DNA from: Paraspadella gotoi
Lineage: Eukaryota > Chaetognatha
Reading direction: 5' to 3'
Assembly (NCBI GenBank): GCA_051294375.1
Contig: CM119264.1
Coordinates: 10,453,832-10,517,831 of the forward strand
DNA length: 64,000 bases
Below are positions 25,668 through 36,285 of this stretch, in pieces. A program made the translations under genes and the position numbers. Within the stretch, counting starts at the first letter, position 1. Each line of letters starts with the position of its first letter. A model generated the notes under the pieces. It was not told the origin of the DNA and did not search any database. It worked only from the letters and a program-made list of their open reading frames with translations.

Positions 25668-26258
25668 TGCTGGAGACGCTGCGAGGATTTATGTCTTCTC
25701 TGACTTTAATTCTGTGAAACAATTCACGGTTCTATTGTTTGAGCTTTCAAAATTGAAGATTTTAAAATTCCGTTTGATTATGATGAATTTCACATTTGAC
25801 GTCATTAATCTTTCAGTGAATGTCGTTGTAGTCGTCATCACAGTCGTTTCTTTTCATCTTCAGTCCGCGTCGTTGTCGTCAGTCGCCTTTGACAATGCCT
25901 TTCAAACGCTTATAAAAAAACACTTTTTCGTGAGCTTTTGAAAATTAAAATTCAAAACCTCCCTTTGCTCAAAAAAAAAAATAAATGGCGAAGAAAAGTT
26001 TGTGAGCGACGTTTAAAGTGGCCACTTGTCGTCCCCTCACCGAAAAGCACAAAAAAGCACAAAAAAGCAGAAAAAAAGAACAAAAAAGCAGAAAAAAGGG
26101 GGAAGGCAGCGCGGAATCCGTGATGCTGGAGGAACTGACCTTCCTCGTTCTCCCTTTCGCCGCGAAAAAAATTCAGAGGAAAAAGAGAAGAATTTTTGCT
26201 TACCCTTAACTTTAAAGTCTGGCTTTTGAAAAGGGGCAAAGAAAAATAGGAGGATAAA

Positions 26259-26261
<3 letters not shown>

Positions 26262-26353
<92 letters not shown>
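26262..26353 (+). repeat. (GAAA)n tetranucleotide microsatellite
   Basis: About 23 pure GAAA units. Confidence 0.95.
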
Positions 26354-26355
<2 letters not shown>

Positions 26356-26765
26356 GAATGTAAAGATTGTGAGAATTACGCCGACGATTGAATTCCATTC
26401 ATCTCTTTTCGGTTCAATGGGTCTCCCTCCCTCTTTCTTTCTCTCTCTCTCTCTCTCTCTCTCCTTTCTCTGGAGACGGGGGAAAAGAGGGAGAGTAGTA
26501 TGTAGACTGTGAATGAGAAACGAAGACTTCTCTCGCTTTTAAAAGATTCAGTTGAGAAACTGTTATTCCTGGTTTCTTCCTCTGGTGGTTATTTTTAAAA
26601 CCGACATTCCATCTCGACGAAGCTGAGAAACCCCTTGTGCCCCATGTGGAACGAGAATAAAATTGAACTTCGGGTTCAAAATTTTTCTTAAAATTGTTTT
26701 AATTTTTTTTTCCTCTTTATTAAAAATGGCTACTTTTTTCATTATATCAGCCTCCGTTTTGTTAC

Positions 26766-27029
26766 ATATTTCAATGCCCAACACAATGATTTACGGTTAT
26801 TTATTTTGTCGACACTTAATTCGTCTTCATACTGAGGGTTTTGAAGTCAACTTTTTCTAAGATACAATTTATCAATTCTCTCTTATGTTTGAGACTGATA
26901 TATTTCAATGCCCAACACAATGATTTACGGTTATTTATTTTGTCGACACTTAATTCGTCTTCATACTGAGGGTTTTGAAGTCAACTTTTTCTAAGATACA
27001 ATTTATCAATTCTCTCTTATATTTGAGAC
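26766..27029 (+). repeat. 134-bp tandem duplication, two copies
   Basis: 26766-26899 is repeated at 26900-27029 with one visible difference (TTATGTTT against TTATATTT). The unit is AT-rich and non-coding. Near identity points to a recent event. Confidence 0.92.
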
Positions 27030-27538
27030 TCCATCTTCATCATGGTGATCCTCTTCCTCCTCCTCTTCCTCTTCCTCATCCTTCGAGTCTAACGATGTTT
27101 TATCTCTTCTTTGTTCTCGACCTCAGATCCCCAATCTCCAAATTCCCGACCTCGCCTTCCGAATTCATTTGCGGACTTTTTCATATCCAATTTTTCTTAC
27201 AATTTTGAATTTACTATTTTACAATATTTTGTTTTTATATCATATAGAATTCAAACTCAAATCACAGTCATAATAATCACAGTCAATGAACATGAACATC
27301 GACATTCTGTTCTCCATACTTTTGCATGAAAAAAAACGGCGTGAATCGGGCAACAACCCAACTCTTTTTTTTTTCTTTATTCATCCAGCTCTCAGTTATC
27401 ACACCTGCAACGGCATCTGTTTATCCACCCCTGTTTTATTTTGAAAACAAATTGAAAACAGAATCGGTCTACGTTTATATCCACGAGAAAGAGAAAAAGA
27501 AAGGACATAAACAATTCCACGGTTTCGTGCCGACTCTT

Positions 27539-27606
<68 letters not shown>

Positions 27607-30535
27607 TCTCCCCTCAACCTACTTTTCTCCTTCTCTCTTCTCACCCTTCTTTTCCCTACTCCATCCTTCTCAAACGATAATTACAAAAACGAATTGAGAA
27701 AAACCATTAAAAAGACGAATCGACGTCAAAATCTTGCGACGAGTTTTAAAAAAAGCGCCAGACGATGGCGTCGACGGGGGGAAACAAAAGGGGTTCTCGT
27801 TTTCTTTTTGTTTCTTTGTTTTTTGTTGGTTTATATTGTGCGGCTGAATTTATTTTTTTTCTTGATAAAATTGCAACGATCGTTTATAATTAAACAGATA
27901 TTGTTCATTAACTTCGATAAAAAAGCAAAGCTATTATTTAAATCTGTCTAGTAGTTGTCAACTCGCTCTATCACAAGTTTATGATAATTCTAATCCTGAA
28001 TTTTAATTTATCTTGTCTTTTACGACACGAAATTAAAATATCCTTTACTCGTAGTTACTATTCTACTATTTTTTTCAATAGTCGTTATTTTTTCGAATAT
28101 TTTCAAAGTATGAAACACTACAAACTCACCAATTTACTCTACAAATTATTTTTTCATTCCGGGAATCGAACCCCGGACCTATCCACTTCTCTGCGAATTT
28201 CGTCGAAGAAAAACTTGGGATCCTCGAGGGAAAAAGAAAAATGATTCGACAACGAGACAATTTCTTTCTCCGTCTTTTTCCGAATTGCCGGCACCTCAAC
28301 CGATAGACTTTTTTCTTTCTTCTTTTTTCTTTCTTTCTTCCTTTTCCCCAATTTTTTTTCAGTTTGGTTCCTACAGTCAATTCTCTTTTGGAGGGGGCGG
28401 AGAGTTCCTTCGTCTCGATTCCACCTGTGAACCGAAATTTTTATCTCTTTTTCAAAAAAAAAAAAAAAAAAAAAGAATGTCGAGGAAAAGGGAACCGTTA
28501 AGCCGGCGAGACAGTGAAAGACATAAAAAGAAATGAAATAAATTTTTTTTTTCCGTTTTGTAAGAAATATTACAGTTTAATTAAACTAAGGCTGTTAACA
28601 ATCGTAATATTATTTAGTAGAATATATAACCTCTTCTTGAAATTTTCTTTACAATCCTTTCAATCAAATCAACAGATAATAAAACCAAATGATAAAAAAA
28701 AAAAAAAAACGAAAAATTGGAAAGATATTTTTTTTATGCCTAACAAAGAGAGAAAGTCTGTAAAAAGATTAAATGCACGAATAACCGAAAGAAGAATCTG
28801 AATCCGAATAAAGAATCGAAGTCTCGAGCGAAGAATCACGTCCAGCGGAGCAGCGCCTCTAACGGCGTCGACTCGCGCTAAATTGCAACTTGTCGCGTTT
28901 ATGGGGCGCCGCGCAACCCGACTGGAAAATGAGGATGATACAAAGGAGGGAAATAAAGAACGCGAAACAAAACGAAGACGACAATGACGGAGAAGAAGAA
29001 GAGGACGACGACGATGATGATGATGATTATGATAGGACGATGAAATGAGGACGATGATGAAAATGACGACGACCATAATTACAACGATTAAAAAGATTAT
29101 GACGATGATGACCATGATTTGCGGCCAAATAGAAACTTAGTATAAAAATGGCGACGGGAGAGAAACGACTACAACGACCCTGATCGCTATTGCTTCCTTG
29201 GGAATTACAACGAACGGTTTTTTTATGCGATACGCGTCAGTGAGTGAAGCATATCACAGTGTTGTTTTCATTACATCGTTCACACCCATAGAGCAGTTTT
29301 CAAGAGATCACGTCAAAAACCCTCACAGACAACAACAGCAACCAAAACAACAACAGCCCCTTAACAACAACCAAAACTACATCAACGAAAACGACGGAGA
29401 GACGGCGGGCAAAAACCGGCGAAGGCGGCGAAGGCGGCGAAGGCGGCGAAGGCGGCTAAGGAGGCGGGGTTGGAAAAGAAACAGGGGGTGGTAAGTATTC
29501 GGTGGCGGGGGCGATAGGGGTGGAAATGGGAGTGGGCGGGGCGGGCGGGCGGGGCGGCGGGCGGGCCGACGGCGCAAACGACGTCGAAGCGAGAGGAAAC
29601 GTCAACAAAGGAAATTGAAAAAACAAAACAGAGCGAAAAAAAGGAGATAGAATCACTCGAGGGAAAAGGGTCAAGATTTGCGCGATTCCGGGGGAGAAAA
29701 AAGGGGCTGGAGGATGAAGAGAAGGGGGGCATTTCGATAATTAATAATAATTAAAGTTTTAAAATTTTCTTTCTACGTACTTCATAATTTAAGAAATATG
29801 TCAATGTTTTTTGAGAGACAAAATCGTACTTATTTTTTTTTGGGGGGGGGATCAATATCAACGGTTCATCTATCTGCTTTCAGCGTTCCATGCCATGACA
29901 TGCCCCATCTCGTTTCAATAAAGTCCGTCAGTTGTTCGGATGATTCCTTTCAACTCTCGAGCCTTATTTCTCTCTTTCTACAGTTATTTTTCTTTTATTA
30001 CTTTTTTGTATTGCGTCTTCGCATATACAGTTGTGTCATATATTAATAAAAAAAAGTAATGGATATTTAACCGACGATGAAACTAAGCAGAAATATTCCC
30101 TTCATCATTTGCGTTGTAGAATTAATCCGGGACTCTTTTTTTACTTTTATCCTCGTCTGCTGCGGTAGCATATTGTTGCAGCAACTTTAGATTCTTCGTC
30201 GCAACACCGCGTTTAGATTTGATCGCTTTCCTCGTTAGTGTTGGATGAGAAGGTCGCCGCGACATCTTGCGAAGTAATTAGTCGAGGGTCACGCATCAAA
30301 AGAGCAACGAGAGATTGAAAAATTTCATTCAAGTTTTTTTGAAATAACGAAGAATAAAAAATTTTAAAAAATATTGAAAGCAAAAGGGAAAGAAATAAAA
30401 GAGAAGAAAGAAAGAGAAAAAGAAAGAAAGAAGGAAAGAAAGAAAGAAGGAAAGAACGAACGAACGAACGAACGAACGAACGAAACGAACGAACGGAAAC
30501 GAACGAAACGAACGAACGAACGAAAAAAGAAAGAA

Positions 30536-30603
<68 letters not shown>

Positions 30604-31304
30604 ACGAAAGAACGAACGAACAACGAAAGAGAGAAGAAAGAAAGAAATAAAGAAAGAAAGAAATAAAGAAAGAAAAAAAAGAACAACAACTCTCGGATCG
30701 GTGACGTAAAACAATATATATACAGGACTAAGCAGATGAACGACGTTGAAAAAAAAAAAAAGAGTTTGGGATTTTACTATTGTTTTGGCCGGGTCGTAAA
30801 CAAAACGTATTTTGGGTTAAACAACCAAGATCGATGATCTTCTCTCGTTTCGAGACTTTTTTTCTCCTTCGGCCGTTTCGCGCCCAAATCACCAGGGGGA
30901 CTGCGGTTGGTTCCCAGAGTTCACCGCGTCGGTCCACCGTCGTTAAGTTGACGTAAAAAAAAAAAGAAAAAGAAACGCAAGAGTGGCCCGTCGTCGTATT
31001 CGTCGTCGTCGTGGTCGTCGTCGTCAACGAGAAACGATAATCGGCCTCAGTCAACAAGTTTTCCTCTTTTCGCGATTGAGGTCAAAAAATATAAACCAGA
31101 GAAGAACTTGTAGTTAAATATTCAGAGGCAATTATATAGCCCAAACTAATTATTTATTATCGTTATTTAATTACTTGCGAACGTAAATTATATTCTGAAG
31201 TCTAAAAATCAATTAAAATTTAGAAGTAACAATTTCCCAAAATCTACGTGGTCCGTTTCATAATGACTTGGTTCATATAATCTCCTCAACAAGCAGATCC
31301 CCAA
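27030..31304. other. gene-poor spacer
   Basis: No gene recognised. Contains a long (CT)n tract (27538-27602), a tRNA-like T-arm (28155-28185), GAT/GAC-rich sequence (28975-29110), GC-rich CGG/GGC sequence (29400-29580), a (GAAA/GAAC)n tract (30405-30680) and TCG repeats (30985-31023). Confidence 0.5.
30405..30680 (+). repeat. compound (GAAA)n/(GAAC)n microsatellite
   Basis: GAAA units surround an inner block of GAAC units (about 30453-30522, recurring near 30601-30625). The frames through it read as Lys/Glu/Arg or Phe/Leu/Ser runs. Confidence 0.92.
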
Positions 31305-33261
31305 CTAAAATGGATGTTCGAATTCCGCCAGAGTTCCCGCGAGACCCGACGCCCTCATAACGACGTCCAGTTTCTCCACGTCTCCCGGCGCCAATCGCGA
31401 TGAATGCCGCGCCATTCGTCGCTGATTGATGAAGCTGCGCTGCTGCGAATCGCGCTGCATCGCCGACGCCGCCGCGGCCGGTGCTGAAGTCGTCAGCCCG
31501 AGAAACGGCAGCATCGTCGTCGTCCAAATCTCGGGATTCCGCATCAAATCCTCGTAACGAATCGCGAAGATTCGCCGCCCGTACGAGGGATTTCTCTTCA
31601 ACTCCCTCAACGTCAACAGCGCCGCCAAGTAGAACACGTAAAAATGGGCGGTGAGGGAGACGGCGCCGACAGGAAGTTCCACGTCGCGGTCACTCCGTGT
31701 CGTCAGCGTTTTGTCTGGCGTCGTCAAATCCAACGTCTTCGTCCAACGGAACCTCTTCGCCCTCTCGGCTTCATCGTCGACGAGGCGCTCGATCCCGGCG
31801 GTGATGAGGCTCCCGTAGGCCTGACCGAGACGAGAGACGAGCTGGTCCGGAAAGAATCGGCCGATGACCGGAAGCGTGTAGGCGTAGGACAACGCTTCCG
31901 CCGCGTGCTCGGTCATGATGCGAAGGAGCGAGTCCATGGAAGGGACGGGTTTTCGGTAGCCGAAGACGTACCGAGAATTGAAGGGGAAGTCGGACTCGAG
32001 ATCCATCACGTCCCGGAGCATCCACGGCACGAAGTTGGGGATCTTTTATAAATCATATAAAATAATTAAGAATAATGTAGTCGGGCATTGCATAATTAAG
32101 CATAAAATTAATGAAGTTTCATCCCTCGCCTTGATAGCAACGACCCCAACACCGGGGCTTCGATAGAGCGACTTGCAAACGAAGAGCGCCGCGTGTTTGA
32201 GGAGAGGCGGCGCCGCCAGCTTGCGCTCGTAAGCCATGGCGTAGAGGTTGACGAAGACGCTCGGTTCGTTTATGACGACGGCGTTGGGTAAATCCTCGAA
32301 ATGTTGGATGATGAGAGTTCCGCCGCTGCGAGGGTGACACGCCATCCACACCACAGTTTTATCTTCTTTGTCGGAATCCTTCGTCGATTTACTCGACGCT
32401 TTCTCAGCATCATCGATCGAATCGGCCTCCTTTAACTCCTTCGCCACTTCCTCCGCCAGGGCGCGGAAGGCGTCGACGGACATGACGGCGAATTCTACGG
32501 CGAAGTCGGTCACAGCGCGAAAGGCGAAGGACGACACGTTGGAGTCGAAGATGTTGACGCCTTTTTGAGGATCGAAAGATCGAAGAATAGAAAGAGGAAA
32601 GGATCGAAGGATCGAAAGGTCATCGGATCATGACTTTAAAGTCACTCGGTAAAAAGTATGGTGTTTGGTGGTACAAAGGGGCATTGAAGCTGTTTGAAAC
32701 TATTTCGCGACCTGTTCAAGCCTGGTTACTGCCTAGTGGCTAGTAGTTATAGGAGTGGGACGGGCCGGCTAATATTAAGCTAATATTACTATGCCTAACC
32801 AAGTCCTAACAATCATTCTTTATCAGTATTCTGTTTGTTTGTATAAGTGAGGCCGTGAAAGATATTTTAAATATAATTACGTAATCCCAATGGCCTTCGC
32901 TTTCAACATGACAACATCGAAATAATTCTTTGCTCTCACCCTCTTTTGTCCGAATGAAAACGACATCTCTCTCGTCGATAGAATACAAATGCACGCGCGG
33001 ATCGTTCCAGGCAAAGTCGTGCGCACGTTCGTATCGAGCATGCACGTGAAGCACGTTGTTGAAAGAATCCCCCAGACGGTGACACAGTCGGTGACGCCAG
33101 AGGACGCGGCGAACGTCGACGAATCGAGATTCACGTGTCTGTCGTATCTCGAATAAGTCGAAAAGGCGACGGAAAAGACCGAAAACGAATTTCAGAGGCA
33201 AAAATAGGAGGAGATGAAAGGCGAAGACGAGAATAGTAGACCAGGAATGTCCGGCCGCCAT
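31305..33261 (-). CDS. sulfotransferase-like P-loop protein, 3 coding exons
   Basis: Likely a Golgi PAPS-dependent sulfotransferase-type protein; substrate unknown. Minus-strand exons: 33261-32940, 32560-32130, 32042-31305, giving 496 aa. Seen: an N-terminal hydrophobic segment (about 9-30) that could anchor it; WMACHPRSGGT at about 179-189, which fits the PAPS 5'-phosphosulfate-binding loop (PRSGTT-type) of sulfotransferases; INEPSVF soon after; and FAIRYEDLMRNPE near 411-423, like the YEDL segment near the 3'-phosphate-binding region. The usual RDPR is not seen; MLRDVMD lies nearby. The first splice is canonical. The second donor appears to be GC (AAG then GCGAGG) joined to TTTATAAAAG as acceptor, giving AIK-IPNFVPWMLRDV. 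An acidic Lys/Glu/Asp linker (about 145-177) precedes the loop. Family assignment is good, function is inferred. Confidence 0.75.
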
Positions 33262-35244
33262 CGTTAATTCGCAATATGTCCTACAGAGGAAAGTAATCTC
33301 GACCTTGAGTCGGTCAATGAGATGAAGGAAGAAAAAGACCTTGAACCTTGAAACATCCTTATTTATCAAATTTGATTCCTCAAGGTTATCTCTAGTTAGG
33401 TTAATATACGATGATGGAAAAAAAATTGTCGTGGCAACTTTTTATATCTTGGTTTTGCATTATTATAGTATTTTTTTTATTTTGTTGCATTTTTAAAATT
33501 TGTTTATAAATTTAAAAAAATTATTGATATACAATAACAAATAATTATTGTTATATATCAATAAATTCTTTTTTACTTTGCAAAAAAACTTAAGAATAAA
33601 AAAATATAATTTATATATTAAAAAACTTTATCTTCTTGTAATTCATATGACCTATATCTTATTAATGTATAATATAAAATACAAAAGTTTTATAAAAAAA
33701 TTTAGCTATCTTAAAATTTATTTTTCTGAGTCTGCTTTTTAAGTTAAATGATAATATTAAAAAAGACTGCCTTTGTTATATCTTATGTTAAATAGTTACT
33801 GCATTATCTTTATTAGGATAGATTTAAGGATGAATCTTAATTCATAAGTTAAAAAAGAATGGCACTAAGGAAATATTTATCCTGTAAATATTCCAAAATA
33901 TATTTTTTAAATTGAAAATTTTTTTAATATTTTAGTAACGATTTATTTTTGTATTAAAACGGACATGTTTTGGCTTTAATGCAAGCCTTCATTGGCGTTA
34001 AAACAGTTGTGAAAAATATTTGAAAAATATTTGAAAAATATTTCTGTACAAAAGTAAACGAGAGAAAGAGATTAAGAGAGATAGATAGAGGGAAAGTTTT
34101 TCAACACAGAGGTGAAAAAGGACAGTGGTCATTGGTGAGGACAGATTGAAGTCGAAGACAGCTAGGGTAAGTTAATAAAAAGAAGTGAAAATGGTCTCTC
34201 TCAATCTCTCTCTCTTCTTTACTTTTGCACGGAAATAATTTTCAAAATTTACAACTCTTTTGACGCCGATGAAGGCTTGCATTAAAGCCAAAACATGTTC
34301 GTTTTAATACAAAAATAAATCGTTACTGAAACATTAAACAATTTTTTTTTAAATCTACAAACGTAATGAAAGAGATCATATCGCAATATATTTTATCTAT
34401 TATAAAACATTAATAAAAGTTATAAAGCTTTGGTAACCTTTCTGTAAATAAAATAAATAGCTTTATTTACTTTTGAATATATTATCAAAACTAAGTATCA
34501 AACAAATCCCCCTTAAAAAATATTTTATTAAAGATAAAAGATAATGTATCATTAAATTATACAATAATGTTAAAAGCTTAGTATACTTCATAGAAGATCA
34601 ATCTTTTTTACTGCTATCCAAAGACCATTTCTGATTATAAATCTGATAAAATATATCAAGTTACAGATAAAATATTAATAATAATAAAAATTTGTCATTC
34701 AATCTAAAAAAAGTTAAAAAAGTTATAGATAACCTCTCTTGAGAGTATCTATATGCATTACATGATTTTATGCTATTGAGAATAAATATTTTTATTCCAT
34801 CCTTAAGTAGTTATATTATTTATTAAAATTATAATTAACAAATGAACTTATTTTTCCAAACCGCGACAATTTTTTTTCCATCATGGTATATCTTATTAAT
34901 CAGACGAGAACTTCGGTCCGACAAGATCGTTTTTTTAAAAAGAATCCTATTTAATTAATTTTATTTGAACTTCGCACCAATGCAGGACGAGAATCGCTAA
35001 TAAATTGTCGATCGCCAAAACTGGCTTTGTAAGTTTTTGACTGACTATTAAATCCCAAAATAAACTCCCGGGAAGACAAAATGGACGAAAATCATTGAAC
35101 TTTCTACGGCGAATTTTTTTCCAAGGTGTAAACATTTTTTATTTAATTTTTCTTGCGCTTTTTTTGTTGTCTCGATCTTTTTGATTACACTTTTTCTCTT
35201 CGTTTTCACTTTTTTTTTTCGTATTTCCGCTTCCTCATTCTCAG
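33262..35244. other. AT-rich spacer occupied by a foldback element
   Basis: Upstream of the sulfotransferase-like gene. Very AT-rich; holds the nested inverted repeats listed separately. No open frame of interest. Confidence 0.6.
33410..34886. mobile_element. foldback / MITE-like element with nested inverted repeats
   Basis: The outer ends GATGATGGAAAAAAAATTGT (starting 33411) and its reverse complement (34864-34884) form a terminal inverted pair of about 25 bp. Inside, 33934-34000 and 34262-34328 form a second inverted pair of about 65 bp with only a few mismatches around a 260-bp centre. No transposase is visible, so it would be non-autonomous. It may be one element or a small one nested in another. 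Confidence 0.6.
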
Positions 35245-36161
35245 ACGCTGAAATCGTTATTATGGCGACGACCTTCTTAACGGAAACAACAAGCGATGGC
35301 GCCGCGGATTATTGGTACGTATCCTTTTTCCGTGAGAGAGACGCCTGAGGAAAAGTTTGGCGATTAGAGAATTCAAACCTATGTATGATTAAATCTCATT
35401 ACTAAAATTTCATTATTCTATATATCAAATATCTGGGAGTGAATAAACGAGACAGTGAGAGAGTCTTGATTAAAAGCTTGCAGGGACCTACTATGTTTTT
35501 ATCTTTTAAGAGTGGAGGCCTTAAAGCACCAAAAAGCCTGTCCAAATTCAGGGGCAAGATAGCTTATTTATTAAATGTATGGATAATTTTTATATTGGTT
35601 GCACCAATTTCATATGATTTATAATTTAAATAACGGTGGCATTTAAAAAAACAACTGTTCACTTTCCTTTTTTTTTAATGTTTCCATCTATTTTAAGTAT
35701 TATTACTTCATTTCCAGTCTTCTCCTCTCCTGATGGTCGTCCTCATCTGATGCTAAGTTATATCATAGTGTACTCCGAAACCGTCGTCCTAGGCGGCACC
35801 GCCCACTTTGACGACTGGAGTGACGCCGTTGTCGACGATGACTCGGAGACGATTATGAGGCGAACGCGACGACTCGTTTCTTCTATGAAAGACGCCAAGT
35901 TGGAGAAGTGGGTACTGGGTAGGGCTGCGGCCGGGCAGGATTCGCGTCAGAGTGGAGAGAGAGATAGCCAGGTTGGTTACTTGATTATTTAACTATATAA
36001 GTTTGTTAATTTATTATTAATATTGTTCTAACCTTAAGGGCCGGTGAAGGAAAACTCAAGATCATTCACAACCGCGGATACAGTGGAGGCTGACTCTCTC
36101 TCTCTTTTGGGGATGCGCGGAGGAGGCTGTCCAGTTGCTAAAATACTTAATGAAGAATTAA
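35245..36161 (+). pseudogene. decayed D-aspartate/D-amino-acid oxidase copy
   Basis: Three remnants match exons of the oxidase gene that starts 125 bp downstream. 35245-35384 matches its exon 2 (MATTFLTETTSDGAADYW) but then shifts frame and meets a TAG where the gene has Trp. 35758-35971 matches exon 5 (SETVVLGGTAHFDDW) but carries a 7-bp direct duplication near 35910-35925 that shifts frame before VGLRPGR. 36039-36161 matches the last exon (KIIHNRGYSGG, then FWGCAEEAVQLLKYL in another frame). Exon 1 and the middle exons 3-4 are not found. At least three frame or stop lesions plus missing exons make it a clear pseudogene. It is head to tail with the surviving gene, so it arose by tandem duplication. 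Confidence 0.88.
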
Positions 36162-36285
36162 ATGTTTAAGGCGTTTAGTTGTTATCGAGAAGGTTTTGCT
36201 TCACATTTATATCTATTTATTTATTTATTTATTTAAATTTTTAATATTAGAAAAAATTGAATAAAATCAAACGCCAGGGGAAAAA

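Larger units (their letters stand above)
20331..26765. other. gene-poor, low-complexity spacer
   Basis: No gene recognised. Contains (CT)n at about 20455-20533, pyrimidine-rich DNA (20870-21320), Arg-coding GTC/GAC tracts (22570-22790, 23470-23530, 24050-24115), (TTTC)n at about 24318-24560, (GA)n at about 24733-24850 and 25425-25497, two E-box sites at 25636-25667, and a pure (GAAA)n tract. Confidence 0.5.
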
